In this document: positions 1-9,084 of the stretch, piece by piece
Position numbering within the stretch: position 1 is the first letter of the stretch
Layout of the letters: the number at the start of each line of letters is the position of its first letter
Assembly (NCBI RefSeq): GCF_030294945.1
Contig: NZ_AP018448.1
Span: 3,906,001-3,970,000 of the forward strand
DNA: 64,000 nt
Direction of reading: 5' to 3'
Origin: Streptomyces graminofaciens
GTDB taxonomy: Bacteria > Actinomycetota > Actinomycetes > Streptomycetales > Streptomycetaceae
Position numbers and translations under genes: made by a program
The notes under the pieces: model-generated
The model's database searches: none
The model's input: the letters and a program-made list of their open reading frames with translations, nothing else
What the model was told of the DNA's origin: nothing

Positions 1-1
1 G

Positions 2-958
2 TCGCTCGCGTTCAACCAGCGGCCGGGGCTGTCCGACGCGACCCGGGACCGGATCTTCGCGGCGGCGCGGGAGCTGGGGTGGGCGCCGAATCTGGCGGCC
101 CGGTCGCTGTCGAGTCAGCGGGTCGATGTGGTGGGGCTGGCCATCTGCCGGCCGGCGAAGCTGCTGGGCCTCGAACCCTTCTACATGGAGTTCATCTCCG
201 GGGTGGAGAGCGTGCTGACCGAGCGGTCCTGCTCGCTGCTGCTGCGGCTGGTGCGGAATCTGGAGGAGGAGGTGGGGCTTCAGGACGCGTGGTGGCGGGG
301 GCGGCAGGTGAGTGGGTCGATCCTCGTCGATTTCCGCGCGGATGATCCGCGGGTCGCGGCGGCGGAGCGGCTGGGGATGCCGGTCGTGGCCGTCGGGCAT
401 CCCTCGCTGACCGGGGGGCTCACGTCCGTGTGGACGGATGACGCGACCGCCGTGACCGAGGCGGTGCGGTATCTGGTGGCGCTGGGGCATCGGCGGATCG
501 CCCGGGTGGGGGGTGCGGCCTCGTTGGGGCACTCGGCCCTCCGTACGGCGGCGTTCGAGGGGGCGGCCGGTTCGCTGGGGCTGTCCCGGGTCTGGCAGGT
601 GGCCACCGACTTCTCGGGGGAGTCGGGGGCTCGGGCGACGCGGTCGTTGCTGACCGGGGTGGGGGACGATCGGCCTACGGCGATCGTGTACGACAACGAC
701 ATCATGGCGGTGGCGGGGATGTCGGTGGCGACGGAGATGGGGGTGCGGGTGCCGGAGGATGTGTCGTTGCTGGCCTGGGACGACTCGCAGCTCTGTCGGC
801 TCACCCGGCCGACGCTCTCTGCGATGAGCCATGACGTGCACGGGTTCGGGGCGGAGGTGGCCCGGACGTTGTTCGCGGTGATCGCGGGGGATGGGGCTTC
901 GCATCCGGTGGCCACGCCTGTGCTGGTTCCCCGGGGGTCCACCGCGCCTGCCCCTTGA
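2..958 (+). CDS. LacI-family transcriptional regulator (5' end outside window)
   Basis: This is the C-terminal ~318 residues of a LacI/GalR repressor. The reading frame is open from base 2. The first residues (SLAFNQRPGLSDATRDRI) are the end of the LacI DNA-binding domain, including the loop and third helix, followed by the hinge (AARSLSSQRVDVVGL). The rest is the periplasmic-binding-protein-like sensor: a HRRIARVGG segment, a conserved YDNDIMAVAGM segment, and the VPEDVSLLAWDDSQLCRLTRPTLSAM C-terminal signature region. The ATG at 128 lies inside the protein and is not its start. The ligand is probably a sugar, but its neighbours on the left are not visible, so the regulon cannot be named. 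The gene ends 250 bases before fadA and runs in the same direction. There is no evidence that it controls fadAB. Confidence 0.93.
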   Translation, partial: SLAFNQRPGLSDATRDRIFAAARELGWAPNLAARSLSSQRVDVVGLAICRPAKLLGLEPFYMEFISGVESVLTERSCSLLLRLVRNLEEEVGLQDAWWRGRQVSGSILVDFRADDPRVAAAERLGMPVVAVGHPSLTGGLTSVWTDDATAVTEAVRYLVALGHRRIARVGGAASLGHSALRTAAFEGAAGSLGLSRVWQVATDFSGESGARATRSLLTGVGDDRPTAIVYDNDIMAVAGMSVATEMGVRVPEDVSLLAWDDSQLCRLTRPTLSAMSHDVHGFGAEVARTLFAVIAGDGASHPVATPVLVPRGSTAPAP

Positions 959-1122
959 GCGCCGTACGGGGGTGCGGGTGCGATCGGGCTGGTCGCGCCC
1001 ACGCGGCGGTGTCGCGTATCGATACGGCCTCGCGCCTCTAAGATGGGCTCATGTAACCGGCGGTAACCTGTTGAGCCCGTGTGACCTTCGCCGCTCCCTC
1101 GCCCAGGGGTGTGCAGTGCGGT

Positions 1123-1159
1123 TACTCGCAAGTAGCATGGGGACTGAGCGCCCGCTCAG
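1123..1159. promoter_or_regulatory. Two inverted repeats in the fadAB promoter region
   Basis: Within the 250-base gap before fadA are two dyads. TACT-CGCA-AGTA spans 1123-1134. CTGAGCG-CC-CGCTCAG spans 1144-1159, with perfect 7-base arms. They lie 50-86 bases before the GTG start, where a repressor would act. TetR-type fatty-acid regulators bind dyads of this kind, so acyl-CoA-responsive control of fadAB is a reasonable inference; the protein is not identified. A further 12-base palindrome, CGTATCGATACG, lies at 1015-1026. Confidence 0.5.
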
Positions 1160-1208
1160 CGGTTGCGTTCGCAGCAGTGCCGTCCCGCACCTCTGGAGGA
1201 GAGCCATC

Positions 1209-2429
1209 GTGCCTCGTACCGTCAGGGACGTCGTCTTCGTCGACGGCGTCCGTACCCCGTTCGGCAAGGCGGGCCCGAAGGGCATCTACCACGAGACCCG
1301 CGCCGACGACCTGGTCGTGAAGGCGATCCGGGAGCTGCTGCGCCGCAACCCCGGTCTCGAGCCCGCGAAGATCGACGAGGTCGCCATCGCCGCGACCACG
1401 CAGATCGGTGACCAGGGTCTGACCATCGGCCGTACGGCCGGGATCCTCGCCGGTCTCCCGCAGTCCGTGCCGGGCTACTCGATCGACCGTATGTGCGCCG
1501 GTGCCCTGACCGCCGTCACTTCGGTCGCCGGTTCCGTGGCCTTCGGTGCCTACGACGTCGCCATCGCCGGTGGTGTCGAGCACATGGGCCGCCACCCCAT
1601 GGGTGAGGGCGTGGACCCGAACCCGCGGTTCGTCAGCGAGAAGCTGGTCGACGAGTCCGCCCTGTTCATGGGCATGACCGCCGAGAACCTGCACGACCGG
1701 TACCCGACCATCACCAAGCAGCGCGCCGACGAGTACGCCGTGCGCTCGCAGGAGAAGGCCGCCAAGGCGTACGCCGACGGCAAGATCCAGGCCGACCTGG
1801 TGCCGATCTCGGTGCGTCGCACCAACCCCGAGGGTGGTGAGACCGGCTGGGGTCTCGTCACCGCGGACGAGCCGATGCGGCCGGGGACGACCCTGGAGAA
1901 CCTGTCGGGCCTCAAGACCCCCTTCCGCGTCCACGGGCGGGTCACCGCCGGTAACGCGGCCGGTCTGAACGACGGCGCGACCGCCTCGCTCATCGCCTCC
2001 GAGGACTTCGCCCGCGAGAACAACCTGCCGGTGAAGATGCGCCTCGTCGCGTACTCCTTCGCGGGTGTCGAGCCGGAGGTCATGGGCTACGGCCCGATCC
2101 CGGCCACGGAGAAGGCGCTCGCCCAGGCGGGCCTGTCCATCGACGACATCGGCCTGTTCGAGATCAACGAGGCCTTCGCCGTCCAGGTCCTGGCCTTCCT
2201 GGAGCACTACGGCATCGCCGACGACGACGCGCGCGTCAACCAGTACGGCGGCGCCATCGCCTTCGGCCACCCGCTGGCCTCCTCCGGCGTCCGGCTGATG
2301 ACGCAGCTGGCCCGGCAGTTCGAGGAGCAGCCGCACGTCCGCTACGGCCTGACCACCATGTGCGTCGGCTTCGGCATGGGCGCGACGGTCATCTGGGAGA
2401 ACCCGCACTTCGACGGAGGCGACAAGTGA
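1209..2429 (+). CDS. fadA: Acetyl-CoA C-acyltransferase (3-ketoacyl-CoA thiolase), beta subunit of fatty-acid oxidation complex
   Basis: This cytosolic thiolase performs the last step of beta-oxidation, cleaving 3-ketoacyl-CoA with CoA to give acetyl-CoA and a shortened acyl-CoA. The 406-residue length is normal for the family. The acyl-accepting cysteine is Cys96 in SIDRMCAGALTAV. The catalytic His354 is in GGAIAFGHPLASSG and the proton-relay Cys385 is in TTMCVGFGMG. The NEAFA motif is also present. The GTG at 1209 is chosen because GGAGGAG lies just upstream and the protein starts at the family's normal VRDVVFVDGVRTPFG. The frame stays open far upstream (to 891), but that extension is not protein-like. 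The stop codon overlaps the start of fadB, so the two are translationally coupled. Confidence 0.96.
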   Translation: MPRTVRDVVFVDGVRTPFGKAGPKGIYHETRADDLVVKAIRELLRRNPGLEPAKIDEVAIAATTQIGDQGLTIGRTAGILAGLPQSVPGYSIDRMCAGALTAVTSVAGSVAFGAYDVAIAGGVEHMGRHPMGEGVDPNPRFVSEKLVDESALFMGMTAENLHDRYPTITKQRADEYAVRSQEKAAKAYADGKIQADLVPISVRRTNPEGGETGWGLVTADEPMRPGTTLENLSGLKTPFRVHGRVTAGNAAGLNDGATASLIASEDFARENNLPVKMRLVAYSFAGVEPEVMGYGPIPATEKALAQAGLSIDDIGLFEINEAFAVQVLAFLEHYGIADDDARVNQYGGAIAFGHPLASSGVRLMTQLARQFEEQPHVRYGLTTMCVGFGMGATVIWENPHFDGGDK

Positions 2430-4561
2430 GCACCACCGAACTCCTGAAGGGCGCGGCCGAGCTCTTCCCCGACGAGGTCGTGACGTCCGCGCACGTACGC
2501 CACCTCGACCTGCCGTACGGCGCCGGGCGCTTCGCGCTGATCACGCTGGACAACGGCTTCGACCACACCAAGCCGACCACCTTCGGCCCTGCTTCGCTGG
2601 CGAACCTGAACACCGCCATCGACCAGGTCGAGAAGGAGGCGGCGGCCGGCGAGATCGTCGGTGTCGGTGTCACCGGCAAGCCGTTCATCTTCGCCGTCGG
2701 CGCGGACCTGAAGGGTGTCGAACTCCTCAAGGAGTACGACCACGCGCTCGCCATCGGCAAGGGCGGCCACGAGGTCTTCAAGCGGCTCTCCGCGCTCGCC
2801 GTCCCGACCTTCGCGTACTACAACGGTGCCGCGATGGGCGGCGGTGTCGAGGTCGGTCTGCACTGCGCGTACCGGACCGTCTCGAAGGCCATCCCGGCCT
2901 TCTCCCTCCCCGAGGTCTTCCTCGGGCTGGTCCCGGGCTGGGGCGGCTGCGCGCTGCTGCCGAACCTGATCGGTGCCGACAAGGCCGTCTCGGTGATCAT
3001 CGAGAACAGCCTCAACCAGAACAAGCAGCTCAAGGGCCAGCAGGTCTTCGACCTCGGCATCGCGGACGCGATCTTCGAGGGCGCGGACTTCCTGGAGCAG
3101 TCGCTGATCTGGACGGCGAACGTCCTCAAGGGTGATGTCACGGTCGAGCGTCCCGTCATCGACCGAGGTGAGGCCTGGGACCAGGCCGTCGCCAAGGGCC
3201 GCTTCATCGCGGACGGCAAGGTGCACGGGGCGGCCCCGGCCGCGTACCGCGCGCTGGACATCATCGAGGCGGCCAAGAACGGCGACCTCCAGCAGGGCTT
3301 CGACGCCGAGGACGTCGCCCTCGCCGACCTGATCATGGGTGGCGAGCTGCGCTCCGGTATCTACGCCTTCAACCTGGTGCAGAAGCGCGGCAAGCGCCCG
3401 GCGGGCGCCCCGGACAAGAACCTGGCCCGGCCGGTCACCAAGGTCGGTGTCGTCGGCGCCGGTCTGATGGCCTCCCAGCTCGCGCTGCTCTTCCTGCGCC
3501 GCCTGGAGGTGCCGGTCGTGCTGACCGACATCGACCAGGAGCGCGTCGACAAGGGTGTGGGCTACGTCCACGCCGAGATCGACAAGCTGCTGCTCAAGAG
3601 CCGGATCAACCAGGACAAGGCCAACCGCCTCAAGGCGCTGGTCACCGGTGTGCTGGACAAGGCCGAGGGCTTCTCCGACGCGGACTTCATCATCGAGGCC
3701 GTGTTCGAGGAGATCGGCGTCAAGCAGCAGGTGTTCGCGGAGGTCGAGGCGGTCGCCCCGGCGCACGCGATCCTCGCCACCAACACCTCCTCGCTGTCGG
3801 TGACGGAGATGGCGTCGAAGCTGAAGAACCCCGAGCGGGTCGTCGGCTTCCACTTCTTCAACCCGGTCGCGATCCTGCCGCTGCTGGAGATCGTGCGCGG
3901 CGAGCAGACCGACGACGCGTCGCTGGCCACGGCCTTCGGTGTCGCCAAGAAGCTGAAGAAGACCGCGGTGCTGGTCAAGGACGCGCCGGCGTTCGTCGTG
4001 AACCGCATCCTGACCCGCTTCATGGGTGAGATCCAGAACGTCATCGACGAGGGCACGCCGGTGGACGTGGCGGAGAAGGCGGTCGAGCCGCTGGGTCTGC
4101 CGATGTCGCCGCTGGTGCTGCTTGAGCTGGTCGGCCCGGCCATCGGTCTGCACGTGTCGGAGACCCTCAACCGGGCCTTCCCGGACCGCTTCACCGTGTC
4201 CCCGAACCTCGCCGCGGTCGTCAAGGCCGGCAAGCGCGGCTTCTACGTCTACTCCGCAGAAAACGGGTTCAAGCCGGAGCTGGACCCCGAGGTCGCCGCG
4301 CTGCTCAAGCAGGGCGACGTCGTCCTGTCCGAGGAGCAGGTGCGGGCGCGCGTTCTCGACGCCGTCGCCCAGGAGATCGGGCTCATGCTCGACGAGGGTG
4401 TCGTCGCCGAGGCGCAGGACATCGACCTCTGCCTGATCACGGGCGCCGGCTGGCCCTTCCACCTGGGCGGCATCACGCCGTACCTGGACCGCGAGGGTGT
4501 CTCCGAGCGCGTGAACGGCAAGAAGTTCCTGGCTCCGGGGCTGGCTTCGGTGCCCGCGTAA
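2426..4561 (+). CDS. fadB: Fatty-acid oxidation complex alpha subunit: enoyl-CoA hydratase / 3-hydroxyacyl-CoA dehydrogenase
   Basis: This bifunctional enzyme carries out the hydration and NAD-dependent oxidation steps of beta-oxidation and acts with the upstream thiolase. It has 711 residues, the usual size. The N-terminal crotonase domain (about 1-300) has the oxyanion-hole region around GAAMGGGVEVGLHC and the catalytic-glutamate region FSLPEVFLGLVPGWGG. The dehydrogenase part has a Rossmann motif VGVVGAGLMASQLA, the HFFNPV signature and DAPAFVVNRIL. The start is the GTG at 2426, which overlaps the fadA stop as GTGA. An 11-base-pair hairpin follows the stop codon, so the operon appears to consist of these two genes. 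Confidence 0.96.
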   Translation: MSTTELLKGAAELFPDEVVTSAHVRHLDLPYGAGRFALITLDNGFDHTKPTTFGPASLANLNTAIDQVEKEAAAGEIVGVGVTGKPFIFAVGADLKGVELLKEYDHALAIGKGGHEVFKRLSALAVPTFAYYNGAAMGGGVEVGLHCAYRTVSKAIPAFSLPEVFLGLVPGWGGCALLPNLIGADKAVSVIIENSLNQNKQLKGQQVFDLGIADAIFEGADFLEQSLIWTANVLKGDVTVERPVIDRGEAWDQAVAKGRFIADGKVHGAAPAAYRALDIIEAAKNGDLQQGFDAEDVALADLIMGGELRSGIYAFNLVQKRGKRPAGAPDKNLARPVTKVGVVGAGLMASQLALLFLRRLEVPVVLTDIDQERVDKGVGYVHAEIDKLLLKSRINQDKANRLKALVTGVLDKAEGFSDADFIIEAVFEEIGVKQQVFAEVEAVAPAHAILATNTSSLSVTEMASKLKNPERVVGFHFFNPVAILPLLEIVRGEQTDDASLATAFGVAKKLKKTAVLVKDAPAFVVNRILTRFMGEIQNVIDEGTPVDVAEKAVEPLGLPMSPLVLLELVGPAIGLHVSETLNRAFPDRFTVSPNLAAVVKAGKRGFYVYSAENGFKPELDPEVAALLKQGDVVLSEEQVRARVLDAVAQEIGLMLDEGVVAEAQDIDLCLITGAGWPFHLGGITPYLDREGVSERVNGKKFLAPGLASVPA

Positions 4562-4579
4562 CCGTAGTCACGTGACTGA

Positions 4580-4606
4580 GGGCCTCCGCCTTGATGGCGG
4601 AGGCCC
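4580..4606 (+). terminator. Hairpin terminator after fadB
   Basis: GGGCCTCCGCC at 4580-4590 pairs perfectly with GGCGGAGGCCC at 4596-4606 across a 5-base loop, 19 bases past the fadB stop. There is no long T tract, as is usual for Streptomyces terminators. The 170 bases between it and the galE end hold nothing else I recognise. Confidence 0.8.
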
Positions 4607-4776
4607 TTGCTCATGCACGAGCTACCAGCGGCTGCTGGACGGCAGGCGATCGCACTTGCCCGTCCTGTGCCTTGTCGGCCCGGATGTCTGTCCTCTCGGC
4701 CGGGCCGCCGGGCCGCTTGCGGATCGCGCAGCGAAACCCGGCGCCTGCCCACGCGCGGCCGACCTGGACCTGGCCG

Positions 4777-5781
4777 TCAGTCGACGCCTTCCGCCGTGCG
4801 ACGCGCCTCGGGACGCCGGGCACACCAGCCCGCCCACGCCGACGTCACCATCGCCCGCACGTCGTGCCGGGCGGACCAGCCGAGTTCGGCACGGATCCGG
4901 TCGGCGGAGGCGACGACCCTGGCCGGGTCGCCGGGCCTGCGGGCGACCGAGACAGGGGCCGCTTCGGCCCCGTAGCCGGTCACTTCCCCGATGAGTTCGA
5001 TCATCTCCCGTACGGAGACGCCCTCTCCGCGACCGATATTGACCGTCAGATCGGTGCCGGGGTCCCGTGCCGTCAGCGCGCGGGCGGCCGCCAGGTGGGC
5101 CGAGGCGATGTCCTCGACATGGATGAAGTCGCGTACGCAGGTGCCGTCCGGCGTGGCGTAGTCGTCGCCGAAGATCACGGGCGCGGCGCCCTCGGTGAGC
5201 TTCTCGAAGACCATGGGGATCAGGTTGAACACCCCGGCGTCCGCGAGCCGTTCGTCGGCGGCGCCCGCCACGTTGAAGTAGCGCAGCGAGGCGGTCCGCA
5301 TCCCGTGCGCCCTGCCGGTGGCCCGCACCAGCCACTCCCCCGCCAGCTTGGTCTCGCCGTAGGGGTTGATCGGGGCGCAGGGCGTGTCCTCGGTGACGAG
5401 GTTCACGTCGGGCATGCCGTAGACGGCGGCCGAGGAGGAGAACAGGAAGTGCCGTACGCCGGTGTCGGCGGCCGCCTCCAGGAGGGTGCCGAGGCCCTGG
5501 ACGTTCTCGCGGTAGTAGTACAGCGGCCGTTCGACCGACTCGGCGACCTGCTTCTTGGCCGCGAGATGGACCACACCGTCGATCCCGAGGTCGGTCAGGG
5601 CGCGGCGGAGCAGCCCGCCGTCGAGCACGGATCCCTTGACGAAGGGCACGCCCTCGGGGACGCGGCCGGGGTCGCCGGTGGACAGGTCGTCGAACACCGC
5701 GACCCGTTCGCCCGCGTCCAGCATCGCGCGGACGACATGCGCCCCGATGAACCCCGCACCACCCGTGATCAACCAAGTCAT
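4777..5781 (-). CDS. galE: UDP-glucose 4-epimerase
   Basis: An NAD-dependent short-chain (extended SDR) epimerase that interconverts UDP-glucose and UDP-galactose, in the Leloir pathway and in supply of galactosyl units for surface polymers. The cofactor fold starts at once with MTWLITGGAGFIGAHVV. The catalytic serine region FSSSAAVYGMP and the Tyr/Lys pair in INPYGETKLAGEW are intact, as are SLRYFNVAGA and FIHVEDIASAHLAA. From the ATG at 5781 it has 334 residues. The frame extends to an ATG at 5814, with another at 5790. I favour 5781 because family proteins begin directly at the Rossmann strand and GAAAAGG lies 10 bases before it. It is divergent from the LytR-CpsA-Psr gene, which also concerns envelope polymers. 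Confidence 0.94.
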   Translation of the reverse strand: MTWLITGGAGFIGAHVVRAMLDAGERVAVFDDLSTGDPGRVPEGVPFVKGSVLDGGLLRRALTDLGIDGVVHLAAKKQVAESVERPLYYYRENVQGLGTLLEAAADTGVRHFLFSSSAAVYGMPDVNLVTEDTPCAPINPYGETKLAGEWLVRATGRAHGMRTASLRYFNVAGAADERLADAGVFNLIPMVFEKLTEGAAPVIFGDDYATPDGTCVRDFIHVEDIASAHLAAARALTARDPGTDLTVNIGRGEGVSVREMIELIGEVTGYGAEAAPVSVARRPGDPARVVASADRIRAELGWSARHDVRAMVTSAWAGWCARRPEARRTAEGVD

Positions 5782-5838
5782 GGGGCGCATACCTTTTCTT
5801 TCCTTCACATTCACTTATAGGTCATATTTAGATCCCAT

Positions 5839-5872
5839 TTCGGCCGAGCGTGGCCGAATATCTGTCTATAGT
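5839..5872 (+). promoter_or_regulatory. Dyad and -10-like element between galE and the LCP gene
   Basis: The unusually AT-rich 190-base divergent intergenic region holds an inverted repeat, TTCGGCC-GAGCGT-GGCCGAA (5839-5858), followed by a TATAGT hexamer at 5867-5872 about 100 bases before the LCP start. No convincing -35 hexamer is spaced correctly, so this is only a candidate promoter/operator. Confidence 0.35.
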
Positions 5873-5974
5873 GCAGGTTCAGTTCGGCCGCACCCGGACC
5901 GGCACCCCCACCCGAGTCCCCACGCCGCTCCACCGCCCCGACCACGGGCACGACATGCGAGGACTCAGCCACCG

Positions 5975-7093
5975 ATGAGCCATGTCTCGACACCACAGCT
6001 CAGCGACGACAGCGAACGGACGCCGGGCCGGGGCAGTCACAGACGCAAGAAGGAGCGGGACGGGGGCCGCCGCCGCACCGGCCGCGTCATCCTGCTGAGC
6101 CTGCTGGTGCTCGTCCTCGCCGCCGGTGGCGCCGGCTACTGGCTCTACAGCGACCTCAACGGCAACATCCACGGCGTCGACCTCGACAAGGCCATCGGCG
6201 ACGACCGCCCGGAGAAGCTGCCCACGTCCGGCCAGAACATCCTGGTCCTGGGCTCCGACTCGCGCTCCGGCGCCAACGCCGACCTCGGCACGGGCAAGGT
6301 CTCCGGCGCCCGCTCCGACACCGCGCTCGTGATGCACATACCCGAGGGCCGCACCGAGGCCGTCGCGGTGAGCATCCCCCGCGACACCCTGGTCACCCGG
6401 CCCGAGTGCACCAAGTCGGACGGCTCCACGCTGCCCTCCGCGAAGCGCGTGATGTTCAACTCGGTCTACTCCCTGGCCGGTCCGGCCTGTGTGGTGAAGA
6501 CCGTGGAGCAGATGTCCGGGGTCCGCATGGACCACTTCGTCGAGATCGACTTCGCCGGCTTCAAGGGGCTCGTGGACGCGATAGGCGGCGTCACGGTCAC
6601 CGTCGACGAGTCCATCCACGACAAGTCCAGCGGCCTCGACCTGGAGGCCGGCACCCACAAGCTGAACGGCACCCGGTCCCTCGCCTTCGTCCGCACCCGG
6701 CACGGCGTCGGCGACGGCAGCGACCTCGGCCGTATCGGCCTCCAGCAGCAGTTCATGATCGCCCTGCTCTCCGAGATCAAGAAGCAGGACCTCTTCGGCA
6801 GCCCCACCAAGGCCTACAAGATCGCCGACTCGCTCACCGAGGCCCTCACCACCGACTCCGAGCTCGACTCCCTCACCGCCCTGGCCGACTTCGCGCAGAG
6901 CATGAACGGCGTCGACCCGTCGACCATGGAGACGATCATGCTCCCGGTCGCCTACGACAAGACCGACCCGAACCGCGTCGTCGCCGCCGAGCCGCAGGCC
7001 ACGACCCTGTGGAAGGCGATCCGCACGGACTCCGAGATCCCCGGGTCGGCGAAGAAGTCCCCGGCGACGGGCGGGACTTCGTCCGGTTCATGA
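5975..7093 (+). CDS. LytR-CpsA-Psr (LCP) family cell-wall glycopolymer ligase
   Basis: LCP enzymes move undecaprenyl-linked glycopolymers on to peptidoglycan at the outer face of the membrane. The 372-residue protein has a basic, disordered N-terminus (RRKKERDGGRRRTGR), one transmembrane helix at about 37-58, and an extracellular LCP domain. Family motifs visible are NILVLGSDSRSG, GARSDTALVMHI, the arginine in VSIPRDTLV, and the lipid-phosphate-binding block FVRTRHGVGDGSDLGRIGLQ with its conserved Arg/Asp residues. A long upstream extension of the frame overlaps the galE start and is ignored; the ATG at 5975 gives the expected topology. Older annotation calls such proteins transcriptional regulators, but the domain is catalytic. 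Its neighbour galE could supply sugar precursors. Confidence 0.92.
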   Translation: MSHVSTPQLSDDSERTPGRGSHRRKKERDGGRRRTGRVILLSLLVLVLAAGGAGYWLYSDLNGNIHGVDLDKAIGDDRPEKLPTSGQNILVLGSDSRSGANADLGTGKVSGARSDTALVMHIPEGRTEAVAVSIPRDTLVTRPECTKSDGSTLPSAKRVMFNSVYSLAGPACVVKTVEQMSGVRMDHFVEIDFAGFKGLVDAIGGVTVTVDESIHDKSSGLDLEAGTHKLNGTRSLAFVRTRHGVGDGSDLGRIGLQQQFMIALLSEIKKQDLFGSPTKAYKIADSLTEALTTDSELDSLTALADFAQSMNGVDPSTMETIMLPVAYDKTDPNRVVAAEPQATTLWKAIRTDSEIPGSAKKSPATGGTSSGS

Positions 7094-7116
7094 CCCGGCT
7101 CGCGACAATGGGGACC

Positions 7117-7485
7117 ATGACGACACTCGTGATCATCGACGCCGCCAACGTCATCGGATCCGTACCCGACGGCTGGTGGCGCGACCGGCTGGGCGCGGCC
7201 GAGCGTCTGCGGGACCGGCTCGCGCGGGACGGCGTCCCGGGCCGCTCCGACCCCCTGGAACTCGTCCTCGTCGTCGAGGGCGCCGCCCGTGGCCTGGAGT
7301 CCGTGCCCGGCGTACGGGTCGACACGGCCCTCGGCAGCGGCGACGACCGCATCGTCGAGCTGGTCGCCGACACCGAGGAGGGCCGCCCCTGCCTCGTCGT
7401 CACCGCCGACCGCGAACTGCGGCGCCGGGTCGGTGAGTTGGGCGCGGAGGTCGCGGGCCCGCGTACGGTGCACGGTCGGTCCTGA
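7117..7485 (+). CDS. Small NYN/PIN-like nuclease-fold protein
   Basis: A 122-residue cytosolic protein beginning MTTLVIIDAANVIGSVPDGWW. The hydrophobic strand followed by DAANV, and the later CLVVTADRELRRRVGELGAEV, are the acidic-residue positions of the NYN/PIN fold (YacP-like predicted RNases). Streptomyces genomes often label relatives of this protein as NTP pyrophosphohydrolases; I see no Nudix or MazG motif that would justify that name. The start could instead be the ATG at 7090, which overlaps the LCP stop as ATGA and would add nine residues (MTRLATMGT). In either case it is probably co-transcribed with the LCP gene. Enzymatic activity is inferred only from the fold. Confidence 0.7.
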   Translation: MTTLVIIDAANVIGSVPDGWWRDRLGAAERLRDRLARDGVPGRSDPLELVLVVEGAARGLESVPGVRVDTALGSGDDRIVELVADTEEGRPCLVVTADRELRRRVGELGAEVAGPRTVHGRS

Positions 7486-7560
7486 ACTCAAGGCCGAACC
7501 GGCGACTTCGCACCTTGCGCGGGACCTCCGGGGCCGGAGCCGCACGCGAGACGGCGTCGC

Positions 7561-9084
7561 CTACTCCGCGTGGTGCGGCCGCCCGTGCGCCACATCGTCG
7601 ACCGTGGTCTCCTCGTGGCGTCCCAGTCGGCTGTGCGAGCGGCCGTAGAGGAAGTAGACCAGGGAGCCGACGATCATCCAGCCGACGAAGCGGAGCCAGG
7701 TCTCGGTGGGCAGGTTGAGCATCAGCCACAGCGAGGCGAGCACCGACAGGATCGGGATGAACGGCACCCAGGGCGTGCGGAAGGCCCGGTGCAGGTCGGG
7801 GCGGGTCCGACGGAGGATGACCACCCCGATCGCGACGACGATGAAGGCGAACAGCGTGCCGATGTTCACCAGCTCGGCGAGTTCGCTGAGCGGGGTGAAG
7901 CCCGCGAGGATCGCGATGACCACGCCGAGCAGGATGGTCGGCCGGTGCGGGGTCTTGAACCTCGGGTGGACGTGGGAGAAGAGGCGGGGCAGCAGCCCGT
8001 CCCGGCTCATCGCGAAGAAGACCCGGGTCTGGCCGAGGAGCAGGATCATGCAGACCGTCGTCAGACCGACGGCGGCGCCGAAGCTGATGAAGCCCGCGAA
8101 CCAGGGGTGCCCGGTGGCCTTGAAGGCGTCTGCGAGCGGCGCGGTCACCGACAGCTTCGTGTAGTGCTGCATGCCGGTGACGACGATCGACACCGCCACG
8201 TACAGCGTGGTGCAGATGATGAGGGAGCCGAGGATGCCCCGGGGCATGTCGCGCTGCGGGTTCTTGGTCTCCTCGGCGGCCGTGGCGACGACGTCGAAGC
8301 CGATGAAGGCGAAGAAGACGACGGAGGCGGCGGTGAAGATGCCCAGCACGCCGAAGTTGGAGGGCGCCCAGCCGAACAGCAGCTGGATGAGCGGGGACTG
8401 GAGGCCTTCGCCCGCCGGCACCTCCTGCGTCTTCGGGATGAACGGGTCGTAGTTGTCACCCACGATGAAGAAGAGGCCCGCGACGATCACGGTCAGGACG
8501 ACCGTCACCTTGATGGCGACGACGATCTCCGTGACCCGCGCGGAGAGCTTCGTGCCGAGCACGAGGATCCCGGTGAGGATCAGCACCAGCCCGGCGGCGA
8601 GGATGTCGAAGCCGAAACCGTCGGCCCCGTCGCGGGCGCCTAGCGAGGCCGGCAGCTCCCAGCCCGCGTTGTCCATCAGCGAGTGGATGTACCCCGACCA
8701 GCCGACGGCCACCACCGCCGTGCCCAGCGCGAACTCCAGGACCAGGTCCCAGCCGATGATCCAGGCGGGCAGTTCACCGAGCGAGGCGTACGAGAAGGTG
8801 TACGCCGAGCCGGCCACCGGGACGGTGGAGGCGAACTCGGCGTAGCAGAGCGCGGCGAGCGCGCAGACGACGCCGGCCACGATGAAGGCCAGGGCCACGG
8901 CGGGACCGGCGTTGTTCTTGGCGACCGTACCGGTGAGGACGAAGATGCCGGTGCCGATGATGACACCGACGCCGAAGACGGTCAGATCCAGCGCGGACAA
9001 GGACTTCTTGAGTTCGTGCTCCGGCTCCTCCGTATCGAGGATGGACTGCTCGACCTTCTTCGTCCTGAAGAGTGTGCTGCTCAC
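7561..9084 (-). CDS. APC-superfamily amino-acid permease (cationic amino-acid transporter type)
   Basis: A polytopic membrane protein of 507 residues that imports amino acids by proton symport or exchange. It opens with a cytosolic stretch (SSTLFRTKKVEQSILDTEEP, then ELKKSLSALDLTVFG) leading into helix 1, whose GVGVIIGTGIFVLTG is the substrate-binding break characteristic of the APC fold. About 12-13 hydrophobic helices follow, with the conserved FFAFIGFDVVATAAEETKNPQRDMP loop region and a short cytosolic tail. The GTG at 9084 is chosen because GGGAGG sits 8 bases before it; the open frame runs to 9219 without protein character. It reads towards the NYN gene and is a single-gene unit. Substrate specificity (Lys/Arg/His or branched-chain) is not readable from sequence. 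Confidence 0.9.
   Translation of the reverse strand: MSSTLFRTKKVEQSILDTEEPEHELKKSLSALDLTVFGVGVIIGTGIFVLTGTVAKNNAGPAVALAFIVAGVVCALAALCYAEFASTVPVAGSAYTFSYASLGELPAWIIGWDLVLEFALGTAVVAVGWSGYIHSLMDNAGWELPASLGARDGADGFGFDILAAGLVLILTGILVLGTKLSARVTEIVVAIKVTVVLTVIVAGLFFIVGDNYDPFIPKTQEVPAGEGLQSPLIQLLFGWAPSNFGVLGIFTAASVVFFAFIGFDVVATAAEETKNPQRDMPRGILGSLIICTTLYVAVSIVVTGMQHYTKLSVTAPLADAFKATGHPWFAGFISFGAAVGLTTVCMILLLGQTRVFFAMSRDGLLPRLFSHVHPRFKTPHRPTILLGVVIAILAGFTPLSELAELVNIGTLFAFIVVAIGVVILRRTRPDLHRAFRTPWVPFIPILSVLASLWLMLNLPTETWLRFVGWMIVGSLVYFLYGRSHSRLGRHEETTVDDVAHGRPHHAE

Noticed and set aside
1122..2408. Long minus-strand open frame across fadA
   Set aside because: It is the antisense shadow of a clear thiolase gene; its translation is Arg/Gly/Val/Asp-rich with no recognisable domain.
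2342..4462. 706-codon minus-strand open frame opposite fadB
   Set aside because: A compositional shadow; the plus strand carries all crotonase and dehydrogenase motifs.
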